Shown piece by piece: positions 52,686-60,288 of a stretch of DNA of 64,000 bases (positions are counted from its first letter, which is position 1; each line of letters starts with the position of its first letter). The position numbers and the translations under genes were made by a program. Under the pieces are notes generated by a model. That model was not told the origin of the DNA and did no database searches. It saw only the letters and a list, made by a program, of their open reading frames with translations. Source of the DNA: Proteobacteria bacterium ST_bin14 (GTDB lineage Bacteria > Pseudomonadota > Alphaproteobacteria > Sphingomonadales > Sphingomonadaceae); contig MSXR01000017.1 of the NCBI GenBank assembly GCA_002083655.1, positions 62,001 to 126,000 of the forward strand. Reading direction: 5' to 3'.

Positions 52686-52814
52686 TCCTCCCCGGCACGG
52701 GGAGGTGGCAGCGCAACGCGCTGACGGAGGGGGCTGGCCACAGTCGCAGCGCTTGCGGCGATCCCCCTCCACCATTTGCTTCGCAAATGGTCCCCCTCCC
52801 CGTGCCGGGGAGGA
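52686..52814. repeat. CCTCCCCG multi-hairpin element, copy 2 (opposite orientation)
   Basis: A 129-bp element with ends CCTCCCCGGCACGGGGAGG and CTCCCCGTGCCGGGGAGGA, and the inner hairpin CCATTTGCTTCGCAAATGG. Read on the other strand it aligns with 48824-48949, including the equivalent inner stem built from different bases. It fills the gap before the tesB gene. Confidence 0.8.
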
Positions 52815-52828
52815 GTAAGGAAAAACAA

Positions 52829-53722
52829 ATGACTGACGAAATGCCAGAACCCGTTCCATCCCCCGCGCAACTCGCGCAAAATCTGGTCGATCTGCTCGAT
52901 GTGGAGGAAATCGATACCGATCTGTACCGGGGCAAGCGCGGCAATGACGGCTTTGGCCGCGTGTTCGGTGGCCAGGTGATCGCGCAGGCGCTGCAAGCCG
53001 CCCAGCGATCAACCGATGATCCCAAGGCCGCGCACTCGCTCCATGCCTATTTCATGCGGGCCGGCGCAGAGGAGCACCCGATCATTTACCGCGTGGTGCG
53101 CGATTTTGATGGCAAAAGCTTTGCGACAAGGCGGGTGATTGCCATGCAAAAGGGCGTGCCGATCCTGACCATGTCGTGTTCACTGCAAGTGCCCGAAGCG
53201 GGGCTGGCACATCAGGATACAATGCCCGATGTGCCCCCGCCCGAAGATCTGGTGTCAGACCGCGATTTGCGGCTGGCGATGCTCGATAATATCCCAGAAC
53301 GGTTCCGCGCCAATTTCATGCGCCCCCGCATGGTCGATATCCGCCCGGTATCCCCGCGAAGCTGGTTCAACCCGGTCATTCAGGAACCCCGGCAGAATAG
53401 TTGGTTCCGGGTCGTTGCCCCTGTGGGGGATGATCCCGCGCTCCACCGCGCCATCCTGGCCTATGCCAGCGATATGTCGCTGCTCGGCACGGCGACGCTG
53501 GCCCACGGCGTGAACTGGATGACGCACAAGCTGCAAACCGCCAGCCTTGACCACACCGTGTGGATTCACGAGCCATTCCGCGCCGACGAATGGCTGCTTT
53601 ATGCCTGCGACAGCCCCTGGGCAGGCCATGCACGCGGATTCAACCGCGGCAAGATTTTCGCCCGCGACGGACGGCTGGTGGCAAGCTGCGCGCAGGAAGG
53701 GTTGATACGTTTGCGAGGGTAA
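52829..53722 (+). CDS. tesB: Acyl-CoA thioesterase II
   Basis: A 297-residue double-hotdog thioesterase hydrolysing medium and long-chain acyl-CoA. The ATG at 52829 follows AAGGA. The first hotdog has VFGGQVIAQALQAAQRST and SLHAYFMRAGAEEHPIIYRV; the second has YASDMSLLGTATLAHGVNWM and TASLDHTVWIHEPFRADEWL. The TesB catalytic triad residues Asp (in ASLDHTVW), Gln and Thr appear conserved. Its place behind two ACAD genes suits release of dead-end acyl-CoA and CoA recycling. Confidence 0.94.
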   Translation: MTDEMPEPVPSPAQLAQNLVDLLDVEEIDTDLYRGKRGNDGFGRVFGGQVIAQALQAAQRSTDDPKAAHSLHAYFMRAGAEEHPIIYRVVRDFDGKSFATRRVIAMQKGVPILTMSCSLQVPEAGLAHQDTMPDVPPPEDLVSDRDLRLAMLDNIPERFRANFMRPRMVDIRPVSPRSWFNPVIQEPRQNSWFRVVAPVGDDPALHRAILAYASDMSLLGTATLAHGVNWMTHKLQTASLDHTVWIHEPFRADEWLLYACDSPWAGHARGFNRGKIFARDGRLVASCAQEGLIRLRG

Positions 53723-53957
53723 TTGCCATTAGGCTGCGCGCTAGCATCAGCCACTTCACCCGACGCGATTTCACTTTCGCGGGCAAGACCAAGCGCCGAG
53801 GCGATATCGCTTAGCGTGGAGCCATAGGTCGCCCGGCATTGCTCGGCCGGTGCCCCAGACGAGAAGCGCACCGTGCCTGCCAGCCTCGTGCTGTTTCTCC
53901 CGAAAGCGGCAGCTGACGACGATAGAGCTTACGCCGGACAAGAAATGACAAGCATAG

Positions 53958-53990
53958 TTGACTCAAAAAGTACGGTATGTTTTACTTTTT
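53958..53990 (+). promoter_or_regulatory. Putative promoter with overlapping palindromic operator
   Basis: TTGACT at 53958 is followed after 17 bases by TTTACT at 53981, a fair sigma-70 pair. Over it lies the inverted repeat AAAAAGTA-N10-TACTTTTT (53965-53972 and 53983-53990), AT-rich in a GC-rich genome. The gene set it serves ends in an XRE-type regulator, so autoregulation is plausible. The 235 bp before it, 53723-53957, show no gene I can support. Confidence 0.5.
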
Positions 53991-54014
53991 TTGAACTTAG
54001 CGAGGGTCCGGCTT

Positions 54015-54485
54015 ATGTACGAATTCAGTCATGGTGGTTTGTGGTTTCAGTGGGACGCGCTGGACAAGGCGGGTAAGCGCCTTGTCGTTGGCAGCTCAAT
54101 CGCAGCGATCGTCGCGGTAGTTCCAATCGCACCGGTGCTGGGACGTTACGCCTACCGTCTCGGCTATCAACTGGGTAGCGGCGGGATCGAGCTCGCCGGC
54201 GATGTCTCGGCGTTCGGGAGATTCGAACTCATCTGGCTCGTGACCTTCGGGCTGATTTCAGCCAGCCTCTGGGTCCGCTTCAGCCGCACTCAGGATGAGC
54301 TATTCAATCGCATTCAGAACTGGGCGTTCACCGTCGGTAGCGCTGCCACCAATGCTTTCGTTATCGGCTGGGCGCTATTGTCTCTCACCAATGTGCTACC
54401 GTCGATCCCGCCGCTATTGCCGCTCGTCATCTTCCCAACTGCGTTGATCATTTTCTGGTTGGTGGCGATACGTCGGTGGGCGTGA
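54015..54485 (+). CDS. Four-span membrane protein partner of an XRE regulator
   Basis: A 156-residue protein from ATG 54015 (GAGGGTCC upstream; a TTG-led extension to 53958 would run through the promoter). It has four hydrophobic segments at about residues 29-48, 75-95, 104-125 and 130-152, the last ending in a basic RRWA. The sequence ELAGDVSAFGRFELIWLVTF contains no family motif I recognise. The stop overlaps the GTG of the XRE gene, a pairing common for small membrane proteins and their HTH regulators. Confidence 0.75.
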   Translation: MYEFSHGGLWFQWDALDKAGKRLVVGSSIAAIVAVVPIAPVLGRYAYRLGYQLGSGGIELAGDVSAFGRFELIWLVTFGLISASLWVRFSRTQDELFNRIQNWAFTVGSAATNAFVIGWALLSLTNVLPSIPPLLPLVIFPTALIIFWLVAIRRWA

Positions 54486-54739
54486 CCACGCGGCTGGCCG
54501 CGCTCCGCAGCGACTATCGCATGACGCAAGCAGAGCTGGCCGATATGGCGGGTGTGTCACGGCAGACGATTAACTCAATCGAAACAGGCCGTTTCGAGCC
54601 CAGCCTGAGCCTCGCGCTGAAGCTGGCGCAATTATTTGGCAAGCCGGTCGAACAGTTATTCGCACTGCACGAAATCGAAGCAAGTGAGATTGTCGCGTTG
54701 GGTACACCGCCCTTCCCCCGTATCGTACCAGCGCGATAA
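54482..54739 (+). CDS. XRE family transcriptional regulator
   Basis: An 85-residue DNA-binding protein with almost nothing but the HTH: TRLAALRSDYRMTQAELADM, AGVSRQTINSIETGRFEPSL, LALKLAQLFGKPVEQLF. This is the short YozG-like class often paired with a membrane protein. The GTG at 54482 overlaps the upstream TGA; a second GTG at 54476 is also possible. It probably binds the palindrome at 53965-53990 and controls its own operon. Confidence 0.85.
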   Translation: MTTRLAALRSDYRMTQAELADMAGVSRQTINSIETGRFEPSLSLALKLAQLFGKPVEQLFALHEIEASEIVALGTPPFPRIVPAR

Positions 54740-54760
54740 CCGGGTAGCAGTCGGGCGCGC

Positions 54761-55564
54761 CTAAACCGCCGTCTTGCCAAATTCCTGTTTGGTGACCGGG
54801 TGGCTCGACGAAAGACCACCATCCACGGCAATCGCCTGGCCGTTGACATAGCTGGCATCGTTCGAGGCGAGGAACGCCACCACATTGGCGAGTTCTTCGG
54901 GCTGGGCACCCCGGCGCAGCGGGTTCAGCCGCCCTACCCGGTCCATCTTCCCCGCATCGCGCGCGTAATCAAAGGTTGGCTTGGTCATGCCGGTTTCGGT
55001 GAGGCCGGGGCAGACAGCGTTGACCCGCACGTTTGAACCGGCAAGCTGCTGCGCCGACGTCATCGCCAGATTGATCACGCCAGCCTTTGACGCGGAATAA
55101 GCAGGCGAGCCCGCGCCCGACCGGATACCCGCAACGCTGGCGGTGAGCACAATTGCGCCGCCGCCACGCTCGGCAATTTTTGGCGCGGCGTGCTTGATGG
55201 CAAGATATGGCCCGATCAGGTTGACGCGCAGCACCTCTGTAATCAGGGCCACATCAGTGTCGAATATGTTCGCCATCCCCCCCGAAATCCCGGCATTGGC
55301 GAACATGATGTCCAGCCCGCCGAAATGCTCCACCGCCAGCGCGACCGTTTGGATCACATCTTCTTCCAGCCCGGCATCCATCATCACGCCGATCGCGGTG
55401 CCGCCTGCATCGGTGATCAGCTTGGCGGTTTCATGCGCGCCGCTGGTCTTGTCGGCGGCAATCACGCTGCCGCCTTCGCGCGCAAACAACATGGCAGCGG
55501 CGCGGCCAATGCCCGAGCCTGCGCCGGTCACGATGATCGATTTATCGGTGAAACGTGCGGTCAT
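54761..55564 (-). CDS. SDR family oxidoreductase
   Basis: A 267-residue classical short-chain dehydrogenase. SIIVTGAGSGIGRAAAMLFA is the TGxxxGxG cofactor motif, DIMFANAG the NAG motif, and Y153 in SPAYSASKAGVINLAM with the lysine four residues on completes the YxxxK catalytic site. VNAVCPGLTETGM and DASYVNGQAIAVDGG close the fold. D37-like acidic residue after the second strand suggests NAD preference, not certain. It likely oxidises a hydroxyl in the same catabolic route as the neighbours. Confidence 0.9.
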   Translation of the reverse strand: MTARFTDKSIIVTGAGSGIGRAAAMLFAREGGSVIAADKTSGAHETAKLITDAGGTAIGVMMDAGLEEDVIQTVALAVEHFGGLDIMFANAGISGGMANIFDTDVALITEVLRVNLIGPYLAIKHAAPKIAERGGGAIVLTASVAGIRSGAGSPAYSASKAGVINLAMTSAQQLAGSNVRVNAVCPGLTETGMTKPTFDYARDAGKMDRVGRLNPLRRGAQPEELANVVAFLASNDASYVNGQAIAVDGGLSSSHPVTKQEFGKTAV

Positions 55565-55581
55565 TCCATTCCCTTCCCAAA

Positions 55582-55654
55582 CCCGTTGGTGTCGAGCGAA
55601 GTCGAGACACCGGTGCCCGTCGCCCGCCCCTCGACTTCGCTCGGGACGAACGGG
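55582..55654. repeat. TCGAG-palindrome element, copy 2 (opposite orientation)
   Basis: Begins CCCGTTGGTGTCGAGCGAAG and ends CTTCGCTCGGGACGAACGGG. Its reverse complement aligns with 46675-46751, including the inner TCGAGGGGCG(T/G)G and GTCTCGACTTC. It occupies nearly all the gap between two SDR genes. Confidence 0.75.
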
Positions 55655-55663
55655 GGTAGCTGA

Positions 55664-56428
55664 TTAAATCGTCACCCCGCCGTCGATCACAATCGTTTGC
55701 CCGGTCATGAATGCGCTGGCCTGGCTGGCGAGGAACACCACGGCACCGGCAATCTCTTCGGGTTCGCCAATGCGGCGCAGCGGGGTGGTCGCGTTGCGCG
55801 CCTTTACCGCCGCTTCATTTTCCCACAGCGCGCGCGCGAAATCGGTGCGGATCAGCCCCGGCGCGATACAGTTGACGCGCACGTTAAACGGCCCGAATTC
55901 ATGCGCCAGGTTGCGCGCGAGCTGCATGTCGGCGGCCTTGGATATCGCATAGGCCCCGATAATCGGCGTGCCCCTTATGCCACCAATTGACGAGATGATG
56001 ATGATGCTGCCCGCCTGCCGATCACGCATTTCTGGCGCGACCATGCTGATCAGCCAGTGGTTGGAGATGATATTGTTGTCCAGGATCTTGCGGAACTGAT
56101 CATCGGCAATGCCCTCCTGCGGCCCATAATAGGGGTTGGAGGCAGCATTGCAGACGAGGATATCAACCTTGCCAAAGGCCGCGCGCGTCGCATCCACCAG
56201 ATGCTGCAATCCGGCCTTGTCGGAGATATTGGCCGCGACCGCAATTGCGGTGCCCTCCCCGAACTTGCCGTTAATCTCAGCCGCCACGACGTCGCACGCA
56301 TCCTGCTTGCGGCTGGAGATGACGACTTTTGCGCCGTGTTCAGCCAGTTCCCACGCGCTCGCCTTGCCGATCCCGCGCGAGGAGCCGGTGATGATGGCGA
56401 CGTGGCCGGTAAGGTCGAATTGACTCAT
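55664..56428 (-). CDS. SDR family oxidoreductase
   Basis: A 254-residue short-chain dehydrogenase starting at ATG 56428, whose ribosome site overlaps the arm of a palindromic repeat. Cofactor motif VAIITGSSRGIGKASAWELA, NAAS motif (VCNAASNPYYGPQEG), and catalytic tyrosine in GAYAISKAADMQLARNLAHE. VRVNCIAPGLIRTDFARALW is conserved as in the 3-oxoacyl or cyclic-alcohol dehydrogenases. It is the second SDR in the cluster and distinct from that at 54761, about a third identical by eye. Confidence 0.9.
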   Translation of the reverse strand: MSQFDLTGHVAIITGSSRGIGKASAWELAEHGAKVVISSRKQDACDVVAAEINGKFGEGTAIAVAANISDKAGLQHLVDATRAAFGKVDILVCNAASNPYYGPQEGIADDQFRKILDNNIISNHWLISMVAPEMRDRQAGSIIIISSIGGIRGTPIIGAYAISKAADMQLARNLAHEFGPFNVRVNCIAPGLIRTDFARALWENEAAVKARNATTPLRRIGEPEEIAGAVVFLASQASAFMTGQTIVIDGGVTI

Positions 56429-56435
56429 TGGCACT

Positions 56436-56540
56436 CCCCTCCCGCTTGCGGGAGGGGCCGGGGATGGGCCTGACTACCGCGAGCACTGAAAAATTGGCGA
56501 GCACAGGCCCACCCCTAACCCCTCCCGCAAGCGGGAGGGG
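56436..56540. repeat. CCCCTCCCGC palindromic element, copy 2
   Basis: Arms at 56436-56457 and 56519-56540 are inverted to each other, each being CCCCTCCCGC-TT/AA-GCGGGAGGGG. Inner neighbours GGGGATGGGCCT and AGGCCCACCCCT also pair. The centre resembles the copy at 22009-22109. It ends 2 bp before the phosphotransferase stop codon. Confidence 0.8.
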
Positions 56541-56542
56541 GA

Positions 56543-57604
56543 TTAAGCCCCCGCCATCTTCGCGAAACCCCAGGCTGCATCCGCCAGCCGGTACACGCCC
56601 GCTGCGGATTTTTCCGCCTGTGCGCTGGAGGCGGTACCGTCAACGATGCGTTTCTTGATGCCCTGCACGATGCCCGTCAGCCGGAACAGATTATACGCGA
56701 AATACCAATTGAGATCGGGCACGCCGTCGCGTCCGGTTGCCGCGCAATAGCGGGCGACCATGTCCTCGATTGTGGGAATGCCGGTTTCAGGGCCGGTATG
56801 GCCCATCACCCCCGACCGTCCCTCAGGGGCGGTCACCCAGCTCATCAGGAAATAGCTGAAATCGGCAAGCGGATCACCCAGCGTCGACAGCTCCCAGTCG
56901 AGCAGCGCGATGACACGCGGCTCGGTTTTGTGGAAGATCATGTTGTCGATGCGAAAATCGCCGTGGACCACCGACGTGCGCGTCTGTTCGGGGACGGTGC
57001 GGCCGAGATAATCGATCAGCTTTTCGACCGATTCCATATGTTCGGTCTCGGACGCGCGATATTGCTTGGTCCAGCGCGCGACCTGACGCTCGAAATAATT
57101 GCCCGGGCGGCCATATTCGCCCAGCCCTGCCGCCTCGTGATCGGTATTGTGGAGCGCGGCCAGCGCATCGCACATCGCGTTGTAGACGTCCGCCCGTTCA
57201 TTTGGCGCATAGTCCGGCAACGTCCCGTCCCACAGATTGCGGCCATCGGCGAAACCCATCACGTAGAAATCAGTGCCGAGCACATCCGGGTCGGTGCACA
57301 GCCCATAGGGTCGCGCGACCGGGAAACCGGTCGGATACAGCCCCGCGATCACGCGGTATTCGCGGTCCACGGCATGGGCCGAAGGGAGCAAATTGCCGAA
57401 CGGTTTGCGCCGCAGCACATACTCGCCCGATGGTGCGCTGATCTTGAAGGTGGGGTTGGACTGCCCGCCAGCGAACTTGGCATAGGTGAGCGGCGGTTCG
57501 AACCCTTCGACATTGGCGACCATCCAGGCGGTCAGCTTCGCCTCGTCGAACCGGTCCTTTTCGGGCACCTCGATCGTCTGGGGGGCAGCGTCGGCGATGG
57601 TCAT
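56543..57604 (-). CDS. Phosphotransferase family protein (ACAD10-like APH domain)
   Basis: A 353-residue aminoglycoside-phosphotransferase-like kinase. Typical blocks are YAKFAGGQSNPTFKISAPSG (Gly-rich ATP loop), VVHGDFRIDNMIFHK (catalytic Brenner aspartate) and IALLDWELSTLGDPLADFSY (metal-binding aspartate). Proteins of this kind lie next to acyl-CoA dehydrogenases and, as in ACAD10/11, are thought to phosphorylate hydroxyacyl-CoA in beta-oxidation. Its start overlaps the ADH stop codon (TGATG), so it is translated with that gene. Confidence 0.88.
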   Translation of the reverse strand: MTIADAAPQTIEVPEKDRFDEAKLTAWMVANVEGFEPPLTYAKFAGGQSNPTFKISAPSGEYVLRRKPFGNLLPSAHAVDREYRVIAGLYPTGFPVARPYGLCTDPDVLGTDFYVMGFADGRNLWDGTLPDYAPNERADVYNAMCDALAALHNTDHEAAGLGEYGRPGNYFERQVARWTKQYRASETEHMESVEKLIDYLGRTVPEQTRTSVVHGDFRIDNMIFHKTEPRVIALLDWELSTLGDPLADFSYFLMSWVTAPEGRSGVMGHTGPETGIPTIEDMVARYCAATGRDGVPDLNWYFAYNLFRLTGIVQGIKKRIVDGTASSAQAEKSAAGVYRLADAAWGFAKMAGA

Positions 57605-58689
57605 CAGCTAAACTCGATCACCGAACGCACGGTATCGCCAGTGCGCAGCTTGGCGAGTGCGCCGTTCACGCCGTCCAGCGTAATTCGTTCTGCAACCATC
57701 GAATCGAGGTCGAGCTTACCGTCGAGGTACAGCTGCACCAGCCGCGGCAGATCGATCGGGAAGCGCGTGGAACCAAGCAGCGATCCTTGCAGCTTCTTGC
57801 CGGTCAGAAAACTTGGGCCCGGAAGGCTGACCATATTGCCCGGCGCGATCATGCCCAAAATCGTGGCCGTGCCACCGCGCTTCAGCAGCGCCCAGGCGAG
57901 TTCAGCGGTATTGGGCCGTCCAACCGCTTCAATCGCGTAATCAACGCCGCCGCCGGTTAGGCCCGTAATCTTCTTGGCCAGATCAGGCTCATCGGGCGAA
58001 AAACCGTGCGTCGCGCCCAGCCGTTCGGCCAGCGCGCGCTTGTCCGCCACCGGGTCAATCGCGATGATCATGCCCGCGCCCGCAATTTTGGCGGCGTTAA
58101 TCGCGGACAGGCCGATCCCGCCGCAGCCGATGACAGCCACCGTCTCCCCGGCACGCAGCCGACTGTCGTTAAAGATCGATCCCGCACCGGTAATCACCGC
58201 GCAGCCGAGCAGCGCAGCCCGGTCCAGCGGCATTTCCTTGGCAATCGCGACACAGGCGTTTTCATGCACCAGCATCATTTCAGCAAAGGCTGACAGGTTC
58301 AGAAACGGCGCGAGCGGCGTGCCATCCTGCAGGCTGATGCGCGGTGGCGCCCCCTTGGCGCGCCTGGTCGACGGATCGATGCATAGCGAGGGCCGCCCGG
58401 TAACGCACATCTCGCAACTGCCGCAGAATACGGTGAAAAAGGTGATGACGTGATCGCCCACTTTCAGCCGCGCGACATCGCTGCCTACCGCCTCAACAAT
58501 CCCTGCCGCCTCATGCCCCGGCACTGTCGGCATGGGATGCGGGAAACTGCCCTCGGCAAAGTGCAGATCAGACCGGCACACCCCGCACGCGACCGTGCGG
58601 ATCAGCACCTCTCGCGGGCCCGGATTGTCGACGCGGATATCCTCGATCACAAGGTCCGACTTGGGTTCGTACAGAACGGCTGCTTTCAC
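57604..58689 (-). CDS. Zinc-dependent alcohol dehydrogenase
   Basis: A 361-residue MDR-type dehydrogenase with a GTG start at 58689 (AGGATAC upstream). Catalytic zinc ligands are C in VACGVCRSDLHF and H/E in VPGHEAAGIVE; structural zinc is bound by the four cysteines in CGSCEMCVTGRPSLC. The cofactor loop is VIGCGGIGLSAINAAKIAGA followed by an NAD-type aspartate (AIDPVADKRA). Substrate probably a fatty or secondary alcohol. Its stop codon overlaps the phosphotransferase start. Confidence 0.92.
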   Translation of the reverse strand: MKAAVLYEPKSDLVIEDIRVDNPGPREVLIRTVACGVCRSDLHFAEGSFPHPMPTVPGHEAAGIVEAVGSDVARLKVGDHVITFFTVFCGSCEMCVTGRPSLCIDPSTRRAKGAPPRISLQDGTPLAPFLNLSAFAEMMLVHENACVAIAKEMPLDRAALLGCAVITGAGSIFNDSRLRAGETVAVIGCGGIGLSAINAAKIAGAGMIIAIDPVADKRALAERLGATHGFSPDEPDLAKKITGLTGGGVDYAIEAVGRPNTAELAWALLKRGGTATILGMIAPGNMVSLPGPSFLTGKKLQGSLLGSTRFPIDLPRLVQLYLDGKLDLDSMVAERITLDGVNGALAKLRTGDTVRSVIEFS

Positions 58690-58740
58690 GTATCCTATTC
58701 CCTCACACGCGGCTTGAAGGCGACATCATCTAAAAAACCT

Positions 58741-58826
58741 CCCGTCACCCCGGCCCGATGCCGGGGCCCATCGCGCCTCTTCAGCCGAAGCATGGGTGGG
58801 CCCCGGAACAAGACCGGGGTGACGGG
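58741..58826. repeat. Palindromic element with perfect 13-bp terminal inverted repeats
   Basis: CCCGTCACCCCGG at 58741-58753 is the exact reverse complement of 58814-58826. The interior has GGGGCCCAT and ATGGGTGGGCCCC as a second inverted pair. It lies between the divergently spaced ADH start and the stop of the acyl-CoA dehydrogenase. One copy in this window. Confidence 0.8.
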
Positions 58827-58846
58827 TTGGCGTTATGCGTGTCCGC

Positions 58847-60124
58847 CTAGCGCCGCACCATTTCCTTTGCCGCAACCGCTTCCGGCAAATCCGCGTACTT
58901 TCCAAACTCATTCCGGGCGATGGCGCGATTATGCACTTCATCGGGACCATCGGCGAAGCGCAGCGTGCGCATCGCGGCCCAGGCATGCGCCAGGTGGAAA
59001 TCGTCGGACACGCCGCCGCCGCCATGCGCCTGAATCGCATCATCCAGGATCGACAGCGCCATGTTGGGCGCCGCCACCTTGATCATCGCGATTTCCTGTT
59101 GCGCGCTTTTGTTGCCGGCCTTGTCCATCATGTCGGCAGCTTTGAGGCACAGAAGGCGCGTCATCTCAATATCGATCCGCGCCTTGGCGATCCGCTGTTC
59201 CCAGATCGAGTGATCGGCAATCCGCTTGCCAAACGCGACGCGCGTCAGCAGCCGCTTTGCCATTGCCTCAATCGCCACTTCGGCAACGCCGATCGTGCGC
59301 ATGCAGTGGTGGATGCGGCCTGGCCCGAGGCGGCCTTGCGCGATCTCAAACCCGCGCCCTTCACCAAGCAGCACGTTGTCCACCGGCACGCGGACGTCCT
59401 TCAGCTCGACTTCGCCGTGGCCGTGCGGGGCATGATCATAACCGTACACGCTCAGCATCCGCTTGATGGTAACGCCAGGCGCATCCATCGGCACCAATAT
59501 CTGGCTCTGCTGGCTGTGGCGCGATCCTTCCGGATTGGTCTTGCCCATCACGATAGCGATCTTGCAGCGCGGATCGCCCACGCCTGATGACCACCATTTG
59601 GTGCCGTTGATCACATAATGATCGCCGTCACGCACCATGGCGGTTTCGATGTTGGTCGCGTCCGAACTCGCAACGGCCGGCTCGGTCATCAGGAATGCTG
59701 AACGAATTTCGCCGTTCATCAATGGCTTAAGCCACCGCTCCTTTTGCTCACGCGTGCCGTAACGGTGGAGCACTTCCATGTTGCCGGTATCGGGCGCGGA
59801 ACAGTTGAAGCACTCGCTGGCCCAGCCGATCTTGCCCATTTCCTCAGCGCACAGCGCATATTCCAGGTTGGTGAGCTGCGTGCCTTCGAATTCAAAGCTG
59901 TCGTCAACATGGTGCTGCCCCGAATGCGGCGGCATGAAGAAATTCCACAGCCCCGCTTCCTTGGTCTTTTCCTTCATCTCTTCGATGACGGGGATCACCT
60001 TCCAGCGCTCACCCTCATGCGATTGCTGCTCATAAATATGGTTTCGCGGGCGAATATGCTGGTCGATAAAACCCTTCACACGGTCCCGGAAATAGGTCTC
60101 GCGTTCGCTCAGCGTGAAATCCAT
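58847..60124 (-). CDS. Acyl-CoA dehydrogenase (ACAD10/11-like)
   Basis: A 425-residue acyl-CoA dehydrogenase. SAFLMTEPAVASSDATNIET is the first signature, INGTKWWSSGVGDPRCKIAI the FAD contact, and QAHGGGGVSDDFHLAHAWAA the C-terminal motif in the GxGG form. A conserved Arg/Glu-rich N-terminus (RDRVKGFIDQHIRPRNHIYE) is typical of the ACAD10/11 group whose partner is an APH-fold kinase, such as the one two genes away. It probably works on 4-hydroxy or branched acyl-CoA; the actual substrate is unknown. Confidence 0.92.
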   Translation of the reverse strand: MDFTLSERETYFRDRVKGFIDQHIRPRNHIYEQQSHEGERWKVIPVIEEMKEKTKEAGLWNFFMPPHSGQHHVDDSFEFEGTQLTNLEYALCAEEMGKIGWASECFNCSAPDTGNMEVLHRYGTREQKERWLKPLMNGEIRSAFLMTEPAVASSDATNIETAMVRDGDHYVINGTKWWSSGVGDPRCKIAIVMGKTNPEGSRHSQQSQILVPMDAPGVTIKRMLSVYGYDHAPHGHGEVELKDVRVPVDNVLLGEGRGFEIAQGRLGPGRIHHCMRTIGVAEVAIEAMAKRLLTRVAFGKRIADHSIWEQRIAKARIDIEMTRLLCLKAADMMDKAGNKSAQQEIAMIKVAAPNMALSILDDAIQAHGGGGVSDDFHLAHAWAAMRTLRFADGPDEVHNRAIARNEFGKYADLPEAVAAKEMVRR

Positions 60125-60288
60125 GGCACTCTCTCCAACGGCATTGTGGGATGTGGCTTAGACCGTACCGCGTTTTCGGTAAAGCCGGTCCGGCGAAGCT
60201 TTTTCAGCTTTTCTTACTTTAAACGGGCGCGCTTCGGCGCGTTGCAAAAAACACTGTTTCTTCGAAAACTTGCTGTTAAGCTGATGCG

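Noticed and set aside
53599..53871. Minus-strand 90-codon open frame, partly outside tesB, reading MRFSSGAPAEQCRATYGSTL
   Set aside because: Half of it is antisense to tesB, no ribosome site is visible, and no family is recognised; it may be a gene remnant in 53723-53871 but cannot be supported.
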